A stretch of DNA of 52,868 bases from Deltaproteobacteria bacterium (GTDB lineage: Bacteria > Myxococcota_A > UBA9042). The stretch covers positions 1 through 52,868 of the forward strand of contig JACKFC010000033.1 in assembly GCA_020632665.1 (NCBI GenBank), written 5' to 3'. The position numbers were made by a program, and so were the translations under genes. Of this stretch, positions 36,350 to 44,918 are shown piece by piece. The notes below the pieces were generated by a model, which saw only the letters and a list, made by a program, of their open reading frames with translations, was not told where the DNA came from and made no database searches. The stretch's first letter is position 1. Every line of letters starts with the position of its first letter.

Positions 36350-37836
36350 GCCGGCATCCCCAACCAGATGCTAGAAAGAGATCCCCAGTATGAGCCCCTT
36401 CTCGGAAACCCGAACTGGTCGCGAATCGAGTTTTCGCAAACTGGCCAGAGTTCAGGTGCGACGGGGTCGGCGTAGCTTGGCGGAGCGTTGTTGCCGGTCA
36501 AGGTGGGCATGCCAAACGTCACAGCTACTTCGCTCACTCTATGCGCAGCGGTACACAATGCGTAGAGTACCGGCTTCGACAGAGACCTCAAGTTGTCATA
36601 CGAAAGTTGCTTCGGGCTCAACACTGTCGCGGCGGCCAGAGGCCCGACTTCAGTGCTTGCGTCTGCTCCTTTTCCAAAGTAGTGCCGATTCACATGGGCA
36701 CGGAAATCGGCATCATGGATGTATGTGACGGCGCACTTGGCAGTCTCGATTGTGAGGGCGAGACTCACCCCCCGGATCGTATGAGTCAGTTCGTGACCAA
36801 GAGTAATCACGAGCGGACTGGGCAGCCATCCGGCATCAAGAAGCTCATTGATCGATTTCACGATTCCTGAGCGGACAGCGCTGTTGCCCCAGTTGAACTG
36901 GCTGGTCATGTCCTTGAGGGCATCCTTCAGCTGCTGCTCACGCTTGTCTGGCGGGAAGTTCATGATCGAAGCGCCCAGGACGTTGTTCATGATCCTGTCA
37001 TCGATGTACCGCGGATACATTCCAGCAGGCGACTGTGGATTAACCGATCTCACTATTCCAAACTCAAGCGACTTCTTCTCGATCGTGTCGGTACTCCAGT
37101 CCGCAGGAGCATCCCAGTGCGTGTAGTCGGATGCTTGAAATGGAATCCTGATATACGCCAGCGGTTGGGTAATGTCGCTATTCTCCGTTGTGTCGAAATA
37201 GGTTCGGGTTCCAATGTGCTGGTCGGCTGACTTGCTCGCAGCCCCACCTAGTCCTCTGATCGACCAGGGAAATCCTGCCACTCCTGAATGGTCGTCGCGA
37301 GAGAGAACATTCGCCGCAATTAGTAGGGACCGCGATGTGCGGTAGAGACTCCGAAGTGACGCAGTCTCAATCGACGACCTCGGCTCTCCGCCCCAACGAT
37401 TCGCATACGTCGAGCAATTGAGTTCAGGATGTGGCTCCACCATCGGCACCTTATGCCACAAATCTCCAGAGCGAAGGCCCCTCTCGGAAGGAGACCAGGG
37501 CTGGATCTTCACACACGACAAACTCGTAGCCGTGGCAACAAGACTTAGGCCATGAGGAGACTGCGCGAGCACTCCAAGCGCTGATTTGATGCGGGTCGAC
37601 CATGCGGTCGTGGCTTGATGAAGGGCGGCCAACTGCGCAGCAGCGTTTGGAAAGGGCCCGCCGCCTGACCATGTGACAGCGTCCGCATACTTCTCTGCTG
37701 ACGACGCGAGTGCACCGGCAGAGTGATTCTTGTTCGAAAGTGCACCTACGTACAAGGATTGCAAGTCGCACAAGCCTCCAAGCTCATCGGAGAGTACTGA
37801 CTTCACTACAGCAAGTTGCCCGAACTCACATGTCAT
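36238..37836 (-). CDS. HExxH zinc metallopeptidase, probable M91/NleD type, about 532 aa
   Basis: ATG 37836 has GGAGAG eight bases upstream; a TTG 60 bases earlier is possible. HELTH at residues 348-352 (LVITLGHELTHTIRG) supplies the two His ligands and the catalytic Glu of a zincin. About 85 residues later comes RVSEVAVTFG, whose Glu is a candidate third ligand, then ENSIRDQFGFPRRGSY. This order (HExxH, E-x-VTFG, E/N-x-IR-x-x-G-x-x-R-x-x-Y) is what I recall of M91 peptidases, including the type III effector NleD that cuts host kinases. The N-terminal 250 residues are unrecognised, perhaps a delivery or binding part. No signal peptide. Its neighbours are the paralogous lipoprotein and the giant gene. 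The DNA is AT-richer than the rest of the window. Confidence 0.65.
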   Translation of the reverse strand: MTCEFGQLAVVKSVLSDELGGLCDLQSLYVGALSNKNHSAGALASSAEKYADAVTWSGGGPFPNAAAQLAALHQATTAWSTRIKSALGVLAQSPHGLSLVATATSLSCVKIQPWSPSERGLRSGDLWHKVPMVEPHPELNCSTYANRWGGEPRSSIETASLRSLYRTSRSLLIAANVLSRDDHSGVAGFPWSIRGLGGAASKSADQHIGTRTYFDTTENSDITQPLAYIRIPFQASDYTHWDAPADWSTDTIEKKSLEFGIVRSVNPQSPAGMYPRYIDDRIMNNVLGASIMNFPPDKREQQLKDALKDMTSQFNWGNSAVRSGIVKSINELLDAGWLPSPLVITLGHELTHTIRGVSLALTIETAKCAVTYIHDADFRAHVNRHYFGKGADASTEVGPLAAATVLSPKQLSYDNLRSLSKPVLYALCTAAHRVSEVAVTFGMPTLTGNNAPPSYADPVAPELWPVCENSIRDQFGFPRRGSYWGSLSSIWLGMPAWGWLQDRGGCTGGRLSWAPGGLASICKTKVAAPWFQ

Positions 37837-37915
37837 GGATGCACTCTCCGAATTCGCAAAGGCGTTGGGACGGCCAATTTGCTCGATTCGACTCAAACTT
37901 GCGGCAGCATGCAGT

Positions 37916-38755
37916 TCAATCCAGTCTGCCTTCCCAACGGCTTATATTCTTGCGGATATCTCCCAATGGGCAGGCTGCGTGAAGAGACCTAATCCAGCGC
38001 AGGGAAGATCTAGAACTACGGCCCGAGTTTGATTCAGCGGTCGCCTTGAGCAAGACAATCGAAACCACAAGCGTCCAATTCTGCGATTCCACCATGCTCC
38101 AATCAACGCCGAACATCGTTGAGATGAACTGGCAGCGCAAGAGTGAGGGAGAGCTAGTTGGTTGAAAAACAAATGGATCCACAATCCCCTCAGGCTTTCC
38201 AACAATATCTGGAAACAGATCGCGGTTTTTCGCTCGGCTCGATGAGCAATGAAGGATCTCGCTTGGACCATCAGCATAAAGTTCAGCAACGCCAAAGTCG
38301 GATGGGGGAGGATGTATCGACGTGACACCAGCCGTTCGGTCTAGGAAGTCCAAATCCGCACTTCCAATGCCGAATGCCTGAGTGTGCTCACTGGGCCGCG
38401 CCAGTGCGCTGATCTCGACGAAGAACGTAGTTGACTCCCGACTGACTCCTTGTGCGGATTCGTGACGGTCGTTCAGTCGCTTAGCAGGTCGTGAGTAGGC
38501 GAACAGTACATTACACGAGAACTGAGGAACACCCAGTCGCATTGTGATCGGGTCTTTCTGACTCCATCCGCCAGGAGGCTGCCAGTTCGGTTCCGGGCGC
38601 TCCCCAGGCAGCACTCTAAAGTACTTTGTATCGGCGTCGGCAACTGACTCCCATTCCCCTTGCCGGCGAAATCCAGAGCAACCGTTCGCTGACAAGGAAA
38701 GAAAGACTCCAACAGCTATCGCCATTGCACAAGATCTCCTCACGGAAAGGACCAT
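37916..38755 (-). CDS. Lipoprotein, about 279 aa (cassette paralogue)
   Basis: The frame is open from 38881. ATG 38755 (MVLSVRRSCAMAIAVG) gives a normal basic n-region and a hydrophobic core ending in a lipobox-like SANGC. An in-frame ATG ten codons further in has a better GAGGAG site but lacks the basic residues. The mature part contains DPITMRLGVPQFSCNVLFAY followed by a TTFFVEISALARPSEHTQAF strand set. This aligns with the LPQIQCRLLDV and YFVKLEVHW region of the lipoproteins at 25939-26727 and 24908-25936. It sits between the 1125-aa structural gene (92-bp gap) and the metallopeptidase. It could be the envelope anchor or immunity-type partner of its neighbours (inference). AT-richer DNA. 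Confidence 0.65.
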   Translation of the reverse strand: MVLSVRRSCAMAIAVGVFLSLSANGCSGFRRQGEWESVADADTKYFRVLPGERPEPNWQPPGGWSQKDPITMRLGVPQFSCNVLFAYSRPAKRLNDRHESAQGVSRESTTFFVEISALARPSEHTQAFGIGSADLDFLDRTAGVTSIHPPPSDFGVAELYADGPSEILHCSSSRAKNRDLFPDIVGKPEGIVDPFVFQPTSSPSLLRCQFISTMFGVDWSMVESQNWTLVVSIVLLKATAESNSGRSSRSSLRWIRSLHAACPLGDIRKNISRWEGRLD

Positions 38756-38847
38756 GATCGCACGCACTGCGTTGCCGCGTTGTGGCTGTCGTTCCGAGTT
38801 CGTAGAACTCCGCCGGCCGCGCACCTTATGATTCACGCAGCCATCCA

Positions 38848-41800
38848 TTACTTGCCACCAATCGACCCGTCTGCGACCCATCCTAGTGCGCTCCCTTCAA
38901 GTGGAAGGACGAAGCCCGCGTCACTTGATGTTGGAGCGGGTCGAAAGACGCCCACGATTTGTTCTCTCCACAGCCGCAACTCAGATGTAGGCTGGAACTC
39001 GGAGGAGCGACCGATCTCCGATATCCAAATGCGTTCGGCGCCTAGCAATCCCAAATCTTCAAGGCGAGCTACGGCCACAGCCCAGATGTGTGCACAGGGC
39101 GTAGCCAAACGTTCTACACTTGATATTGCCTGCAACTGTACCACACCGAATTGCCCCGATGCTGTATGAAGGGTGGTTCCCACGAGCACGCGTAGGACCA
39201 TCCGACCGGAGCTCCCAACCATATGTTGCGCCATCTGTTGCAGGTATTCACGAATCGCCGTAGTCAAAGCATCAACCGCCCCCCGCAACGCCGCAGTCTT
39301 TTCCCACCAATCCCCAGAATCCCCCGCTGGAGCCCCCGCAACGAGCCGCAACCGCAACTCCTCTCGAGCCTCCGCAACCGTCATCACCCCAAGCCCAGCC
39401 CCAACCTCAACCCGATACGTCAGAGCAAACTCCCGAATCGCCGAGAAGAACCCCCGCACAGCCTCAACCTCATGAACCGTCGGACTGCCCCCTCCAACCA
39501 ACAACTCCGGCCGAAGCGAACCATCCGCCGTAAACACCTCGTCCAGTGCCCGAGGCTGCGCCGAAGCCTCCGCCGCATAGATCGCCAAATCACCCAGCAC
39601 CGAGAACCGCGCCGTCATCTCAACCGGCAGCGAGTTCACCCCAACCAGCTTCCAAGGCACTTCGACAAACGACCGCCCTTGCGCATCCGGAGCACTCGCC
39701 TTCAGACCGCCGGGCGGCGGCACGATCTCCAGCTGCGGCGCATCGGCTGGCCAAACCCGGCGCACCCGCTCGACCAATCCCGATCTCGCCGGAACGCTCC
39801 GCGGCCCACTCTCCTGCGCCCCGACCGAACGGACCGCGACCCGGCCACCAGCGCGGAACTCTCGCCAATTCGCAAACGTGAACAGCCCATCCACGGGCAA
39901 GAACACCCGCCACTCCAACTCCGCACCACCCACAGCCCACTTCGTCAGCCCCGGCTGCGCAAGCACCGGCGCGGCGTCCAAAAGGAGCCAGCGGTCGAGC
40001 TTCGCGACTGCACCAACCTCGTCAGCGATCACCCGCAAATCCCGAAGCACATAGAACGGTCCGTCTGGGCCCGAGTCGCCTTCGAGGAGCACCTGATCGG
40101 CGCCAGGCCGCAGCACGTCGACATCGAAGTCGGCGCCAAGCAGCTTCAGTGCAACCGGATGCGACGCCGAAGGGACCACCCCGACACCGGCGGCGGCATT
40201 GCCACTACCGTCTCGACGTACCACGAAAGCCTGCGTCGGTGCCGGCCATGGGCTCTTGCCGCCCGGCGCGAACGGGACCTCCGCCAATAGCGTGGTCACG
40301 GTTTCGCCATTGATCTCCCGCTCGAGCTCGACCCGAAACCCCCGAACTCCCGGCGTGCGCTTGCTGCTCGCCCAGCTCCAGCTCCACCGCACCTCGAGGA
40401 CCAGATCGGGGGGAGTTCCCGCGAGGGAACTCCGCCACTGCCAATACGGCGACGCGGCGAGGTCCTCGGCCATCGCTTGCGCCTCGCCGGCGTCGACGCC
40501 CTGCTCCTGCATCAACCAAGTCCGGTACGCCGCGGGTGAGCGATGGCTGACGTCATAGGGGTCTTCGGAATCGTGCAGAGTCGCGACCAGGCCCTGCGGC
40601 GGTGGCGGCGGCAGCTCGGACCGGACCTCGATGGCAGACGGGTTGATCCGTCCATCGACGACCTCGAATTGGTCCCAGAAGCGCGGACCGAGGCCATCGC
40701 TCGGCAACGGACGCCAGGCGGCCTGAGACGACGGTGCGCTGAACCGGCCAAAGACGTCGCTGGCCGCGACGCGGTAGGCGTAGAAGCCGTCTTCGGCGAC
40801 GACATCGCGCAGGTAGAGCCGCGGGGCGCGCAACGCCAAGTCACGAGCGGCGGCTTGCGGCTGCTGCGGCGGACTATCGACCACGACGAGCGGCGTGGGG
40901 AGTTCGCCTACCTTGCCGATGCCTTCCCCGACCAGCGGACGGAACGCCTCGTGCGGCAGCTCCTTCGGCTGCTTGCCACAAGCGGCGCGCCAGACGTGGT
41001 AGCGCTCCATGGGCGCATCGAAGGTCTGGACGCCGCCGGCCAACAGGCGCGGCCGCTGTGCTTGCCAACGCAACCCGATCACCCGGGTTGCGTCGTCCAT
41101 CTCGCGCAGCGACCCGGGCTCGGGTCGCATCTCTCCACGGACCGGGCAGCCCCAGACGTTACGCGGCGCCCCGAGCGCAGGCTGCGGGGCACGCCGGACG
41201 CCCTCGAAGAGGCAGGCGTGGACGCCGACCCGTTCCCATTGTCCGCTCTGGCCAGCTGCGCTGGTCCCCATCCACGTGATCGGGTCGCCACTCTCAGCGA
41301 TGGCGCCGTCGAAGTCGGCGAGGACGAGGTAGTCGTAGCTGACGCCGGGCTGCGCGGACTCGTCGACGACGTAGAGCCCGAGCATCTGCGCGACGGTCGG
41401 CTCGAGCGCTGCGAGCGCGAGCCAATCGAGCACGGGGCGGCCGTCGAGCTCGGCCCGCGGCTGCGAGGTGCTGACCAGATCGCCAGCGTCGGGCTCGCTC
41501 GGCAGCACCGCGTCGCGCATCGGCGGGCCCTTCGGTCCGCCCTCAACCAACCGCTGCAGAAGGTCGCGCAGCGCCGCGAATCCAGTCTGACCGTTCTCAT
41601 CGGTGACGAAGGGCAGCTCCGAATCGCCGTAGCGGATGCGGCTCTTGGCCAGCGGTAGGTCGAGGCTCGCGCCGAGCAGCGCGCCGGGGCTGAGCGGATA
41701 TGCCGGATGAGAGATCGGAAGCCGCAGCGGCGCACCGCCGGCGAGATCCAGCACTGTCCAAGGGCGCGCGATCACCTGCGCGCGGAGGCCCTGAACTTCG

Positions 41801-42225
41801 CGAGTGCGGGCGATGATGCCCCGGCCCTCGCCCAGGGTGGCGCGGTCGGGCACGCCGTGGCCCGGCAACGTCGGCAGCTTGCTGGGATCGATGGCGACGG
41901 CGCCGCCGGACAGGCCCGCTGCGAGGAGCGAGGGCTGGCTCTGTTGCTGCTCGGCCTGCGCACGCCGCCGCGCCGCTTCACGCGCGAGCTCTTGCAGGAC
42001 TTCGGGAGCCAGCGTCGGCAGCATCACCGCGCTTTCGCCCCCCGTCGCCTGCCGAGGGCGCTCGCTGCGCAGCACCCAATAGCCGTACCAGGGCAGCCCC
42101 TTCGAGGTCGAGAACGACCAGCGCAGGTGGTTTCCGTCGATGACCGCAGGCGCCGCCGCGACGGGCTGTTGCCAGCCTTGCAGACCGAGCGCGTAGCCGT
42201 CGATCGCAGGGGCGGCGGGCCTCAT
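38848..42225 (-). CDS. FN3-like structural protein, 1125 aa (cassette)
   Basis: ATG 42225 overlaps the previous stop by four bases (ATGA). There is no signal peptide. The N-terminus (GNHLRWSFSTSKGLPWYGYWVLRSE, residues about 31-55) and later pieces (DLVLEVRWSWSWASSKRTPG with GFRVELER, about 600-650) look like fibronectin-type strands with conserved Trp and Tyr. Similar VxWxxQ-P and YHVWRA elements recur between them (about 380-420). This suggests a chain of beta-sandwich domains. The C-terminal third shifts to more helical, AT-richer sequence. The family is not recognised. It most likely forms a scaffold or fibre with the giant protein, whose gene lies downstream in the same run. Confidence 0.7.
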   Translation of the reverse strand: MRPAAPAIDGYALGLQGWQQPVAAAPAVIDGNHLRWSFSTSKGLPWYGYWVLRSERPRQATGGESAVMLPTLAPEVLQELAREAARRRAQAEQQQSQPSLLAAGLSGGAVAIDPSKLPTLPGHGVPDRATLGEGRGIIARTREVQGLRAQVIARPWTVLDLAGGAPLRLPISHPAYPLSPGALLGASLDLPLAKSRIRYGDSELPFVTDENGQTGFAALRDLLQRLVEGGPKGPPMRDAVLPSEPDAGDLVSTSQPRAELDGRPVLDWLALAALEPTVAQMLGLYVVDESAQPGVSYDYLVLADFDGAIAESGDPITWMGTSAAGQSGQWERVGVHACLFEGVRRAPQPALGAPRNVWGCPVRGEMRPEPGSLREMDDATRVIGLRWQAQRPRLLAGGVQTFDAPMERYHVWRAACGKQPKELPHEAFRPLVGEGIGKVGELPTPLVVVDSPPQQPQAAARDLALRAPRLYLRDVVAEDGFYAYRVAASDVFGRFSAPSSQAAWRPLPSDGLGPRFWDQFEVVDGRINPSAIEVRSELPPPPPQGLVATLHDSEDPYDVSHRSPAAYRTWLMQEQGVDAGEAQAMAEDLAASPYWQWRSSLAGTPPDLVLEVRWSWSWASSKRTPGVRGFRVELEREINGETVTTLLAEVPFAPGGKSPWPAPTQAFVVRRDGSGNAAAGVGVVPSASHPVALKLLGADFDVDVLRPGADQVLLEGDSGPDGPFYVLRDLRVIADEVGAVAKLDRWLLLDAAPVLAQPGLTKWAVGGAELEWRVFLPVDGLFTFANWREFRAGGRVAVRSVGAQESGPRSVPARSGLVERVRRVWPADAPQLEIVPPPGGLKASAPDAQGRSFVEVPWKLVGVNSLPVEMTARFSVLGDLAIYAAEASAQPRALDEVFTADGSLRPELLVGGGSPTVHEVEAVRGFFSAIREFALTYRVEVGAGLGVMTVAEAREELRLRLVAGAPAGDSGDWWEKTAALRGAVDALTTAIREYLQQMAQHMVGSSGRMVLRVLVGTTLHTASGQFGVVQLQAISSVERLATPCAHIWAVAVARLEDLGLLGAERIWISEIGRSSEFQPTSELRLWREQIVGVFRPAPTSSDAGFVLPLEGSALGWVADGSIGGK

Positions 42226-43259
42226 CTGCGCGCTCCGACGACGTTGACGGGGCGGGCCGCAAGTTCGCGCACGGGCGAAGGCGTAGCGATCGAGCGTTGC
42301 TCGACGCGCCCCTGCGTCGGAGTCGCGACTGCCGCCCGCTCAGGCGTCGTCGCCGCCCGCACCGGCTCGACCCTCGGGCCGCTGTTGGTCGAGGTCGGCG
42401 GCGGCCGAGACGGCTCGACCCTCGAGCTACCGTTGGTCAGGGTCGTCGCCGCAAGTGACGGTTCCTGTCGAATGGTAGCTACGATCGCCGGTGCCGGAGC
42501 GGGCCGCAGGGCCGCCGGCGCCTCCTGCGATCGCGGCACGGGGCGCGGCGCCGCAGACACATCACGCTCGGTCATCGTCGACGACCGAGCCTCCTCGCCC
42601 CTCTCGCTGCCGTTGGTCAGGGTCACCATCGACGGTGACGGCTTGTCCCGCATGTTCTTGGCGATCGTCTCGGTCTGTTCGACCCGCGGCTTCGCCGGTG
42701 CCTCCTCCGACCTCGGCGCAGGTCCCGAGGCTCCACGCCCGGAGGAGGTTGGCCGGTCGTTGTTGGTGCCGAGCAAGGCCCCCCAATCGGGATCTCGTCC
42801 GGCCTTGGGCGAGACTGGACGCTCCTCGGGCTCGGCGAGCTCCGGCGCCACGCGCGGCGCGACGTGCGCCTGCTCACGCCAATCCTCGAGCATCTGTTCG
42901 TCGGGAACGGTTGCCTGATCGTCGTCCGGCCCGAAGCACCAGCGGGTGGTGGCGCTCATCGCGTCGAAGTGCACGACGCACAGCCCGTGGCAGCGACACG
43001 CGCAGAGCGAGGTCGCCGGGCAGAGCCGCGCTCGACCATCCGCGAAGTGCAGGCGCAGCGCGATCGCGCGATGCCGGGCCGCGTCCGGCCGAATCACCGC
43101 CCGGTGGCGGCCATCGTCGTAGGGCAGGCAGCGGCCGAGCAGCTCGATCTCGCGGCCTGCAAACGCAACCACGTCGACGCAGCGTAGCAATCCGGCGTCG
43201 CGCGCGCCGAGGTTGCGGACCGTCGCGGCGAGCTGCAGGGCGTCGGCGAAGTGGGCCAC
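42222..43259 (-). CDS. Protein with N-terminal Cys-cluster domain and disordered repeat tail, 345 aa (cassette)
   Basis: GTG 43259 lies one base after the stop of the 97-aa gene. Residues 1-115 form a compact domain (HFADALQLAATVRNLGARDA; a CLPYDDGRHRAVI strand; a CxCxCHGLC cluster at about 90-97) that could bind a metal or form disulphides. From about 120 on it is disordered, rich in Pro, Ala, Arg and Glu, with repeated TLTNGSxR and SRVEP-like phrases; the encoding base string CGTTGGTCAGGGTC occurs at 42431 and 42611. It ends with a four-base overlap on the next gene. It may be a connector or tape-like component. The Cys cluster resembles in style the one in the giant protein. Confidence 0.65.
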   Translation of the reverse strand: MAHFADALQLAATVRNLGARDAGLLRCVDVVAFAGREIELLGRCLPYDDGRHRAVIRPDAARHRAIALRLHFADGRARLCPATSLCACRCHGLCVVHFDAMSATTRWCFGPDDDQATVPDEQMLEDWREQAHVAPRVAPELAEPEERPVSPKAGRDPDWGALLGTNNDRPTSSGRGASGPAPRSEEAPAKPRVEQTETIAKNMRDKPSPSMVTLTNGSERGEEARSSTMTERDVSAAPRPVPRSQEAPAALRPAPAPAIVATIRQEPSLAATTLTNGSSRVEPSRPPPTSTNSGPRVEPVRAATTPERAAVATPTQGRVEQRSIATPSPVRELAARPVNVVGARR

Positions 43260-43260
43260 G

Positions 43261-43554
43261 TCATACCTCGAAGGCTTCGAGTACAGCGACGGTGATGTCG
43301 CCGCCGGAGCTATTCTGCCCGAACCAGGCCTGCTGGACCAGCACGCCGACCGATTCGAAGGTCAGCGTGACGCAGCCGCCGCCCGCTGTGACGACCAGGC
43401 CGCCGTTGCTGCCGACGTTGGGGTCGGTCGAGGCGGTGTAGCCGGCAGTGAGGTTCGGCGAGAGGGTCAGGACGCGGCGGTGTTTGGAGGGCTCGGCCAA
43501 GCGCACGGTCGTGTTGTTGGGGATCGAGACGGCGGTGATGGCGGCGTTACGCAT
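43261..43554 (-). CDS. Small beta-rich protein, 97 aa, phage-structural-like (cassette)
   Basis: ATG 43554 has AGGAG seven bases upstream. The whole protein is short strands with Gly/Asn turns: IPNNTTVRLAEPSKHRRVLT, TASTDPNVGSNGGLVVTAGG, then WFGQNSSGGDITVAVLEA at the end. This layout, with a late W-x-G-x-x-S-x-G-x-x-V-x-V-L-E strand, recalls small accessory coat or decoration proteins near phage capsid genes (from memory, family not named). There is no signal peptide. It lies ten bases downstream of the 253-aa gene and one base upstream of the 345-aa gene, so the three are surely co-translated. Confidence 0.7.
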   Translation of the reverse strand: MRNAAITAVSIPNNTTVRLAEPSKHRRVLTLSPNLTAGYTASTDPNVGSNGGLVVTAGGGCVTLTFESVGVLVQQAWFGQNSSGGDITVAVLEAFEV

Positions 43555-43564
43555 GGGAGGGCTC

Positions 43565-44326
43565 CTACTTCACGCGCAGGACGCGGAGGAAGCCGACATG
43601 TTCACTGTCCGTCCCGGTGCAGAGGACCTCGACCGTGGGTGGCGCGAAGGCGTTGAAGCGGCCGAAGACGCCGAGGCGATCGTCGTAGAAGACCGCATGG
43701 TTCTGGTTGGTGAGGTCATTCTGACCGAGCGTGCCGGGGCGCCACGGCGAGCCCGGGATGACGAGGCGGGCGGCAAGACACGTCAAACTCACGTGTTCCA
43801 TGCCGCAGACGATGTACTCGCCCTCGGGGAGCTGCTCGAAGTCGATGACGATGGGCGTCCAGGCGAGCGCGCTGGCGCTGGAGGTAGAGGTATAGCGCAG
43901 CCAGAAGGTGTCGCCGGGGGGAACGGGCTCGACGTCGGTCTCCAGCCAGAGCAGGGCGACGGCGTCTGGAGTAGCGCCGCTGTTGATGATCTCGATGGAG
44001 AGCGTGTCGATGTCGGGGTAGTCCAGCGGGCGGTCGACGATGACCATGACGTTGGGATCGTCGCCGGCGAGCAATTGGCCGTTCATCGGTCGAATATTGG
44101 GCAGCCCGACGCGGCGGAAGGTGGGGGAGTTGATTCGAGCCCCCTCGATCTTCGGTGCGGTGCCGTTGGAGCCGATGTAGCCAGCCACGGCGCGCATCCC
44201 GGCCTTGACGAAGAACGCGGTCGTCGAGGCCTGCGCCAAGACGGAATCGGCGATGCACAGCATCGGCTGGAAGGTGTCGGGGTCAGTGGCGGCGCTGCGT
44301 TGGAACGCGATGAGATGCTTGGGCAT
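43565..44326 (-). CDS. Beta-rich 253-aa protein, capsid-like candidate (first cassette gene)
   Basis: ATG 44326 has a GAGGA site. The protein is strand-rich and has no signal peptide: an N-terminal segment (MPKHLIAFQRSAATDPDTFQ), a middle with ARINSPTFRRVGLPNIRPMN, then LPEGEYIVCGMEHVSLTCLA, ARLVIPGSPWRPGTLG, GVFGRFNAFAPPTVEVLCTG and a closing FLRVLRV strand. The -ARLV-PG-PWRPG- and -GVFGRF-PPTVEVL- pairing recalls jelly-roll coat proteins of small tailless phages (recollection only). It opens a run of nine or ten same-strand genes after a 592-bp gap. Other options are a secreted beta-sandwich tube subunit or an adhesin. Function uncertain. Confidence 0.65.
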   Translation of the reverse strand: MPKHLIAFQRSAATDPDTFQPMLCIADSVLAQASTTAFFVKAGMRAVAGYIGSNGTAPKIEGARINSPTFRRVGLPNIRPMNGQLLAGDDPNVMVIVDRPLDYPDIDTLSIEIINSGATPDAVALLWLETDVEPVPPGDTFWLRYTSTSSASALAWTPIVIDFEQLPEGEYIVCGMEHVSLTCLAARLVIPGSPWRPGTLGQNDLTNQNHAVFYDDRLGVFGRFNAFAPPTVEVLCTGTDSEHVGFLRVLRVK

Positions 44327-44918
44327 GGGTCCTCGACTTGTGATCCGATTGCCGGTGCCGGCAGGTCACGATTGGGTTGTTCTGAAAGTTACTAAATCAC
44401 AACTTCGCGGGGGGGGGCAAGCGTTCGATCGATCCTCACGCGCGCGAAGACACCCCGTCGCGGTCGAGCGGACAGACAAACGCGACAATACGCCCCAACG
44501 CCTGCAACACTGCGCAGGCCACGCACCACGAGATCACCATGATCAGAAGTCTGCACCCATACCGATCTGTAGCCGGAACAGAAGAAGATCCAAAGGCAAT
44601 CTCCACCAGTCTCCGACGGCGACACCCCCGATTCGACCAGCGCCTCACCGCGCGGGGTCGGCGATACGTCGACCCCGCGCGCTGCACAGGTCCGGTGCCA
44701 GCACATACGTAGCAGGTTCATGCGAGGACATAGGCAACACCCTCGGTAGCTCGGGCCCCGCTCTCGCCCCACCTACCGCGTTCGCCGTGCAGTCGGGTCT
44801 ACGAAGGCGCGCGCCTTCCTAGACCGGCCCGACCGCTCTGCAGCGGCCTATTCGCCAACGCTGACAGGAGCGACCGCAGCGACCCAGGCCCGCTTGCCGT
44901 CGAAGACCGCACCGATCC
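44327..44918. other. 592-bp intergenic region upstream of the cassette
   Basis: This lies between the stop of the 1550-aa lipoprotein gene and the start of the 253-aa cassette gene, both minus. It must hold the cassette promoter. It has a nine-G run (44409-44417), an AT-rich pocket at about 44375-44402, a GCCGGTGCCGGC palindrome near 44350, and a small CCGCT/AGCGG hairpin near 44831. No convincing -35/-10 pair, terminator or coding frame was found; the frames that cross it look non-coding. Confidence 0.6.

Noticed and set aside
24908..44326. Ordinary contractile injection system or intact prophage
   Set aside because: No recognisable sheath, tube, baseplate, AAA ATPase, terminase, portal or integrase gene was found in the window.
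44205..44822. Plus-strand and minus-strand frames in the cassette leader
   Set aside because: No ribosome site, odd composition, and one overlaps the start of the 253-aa gene antisense.
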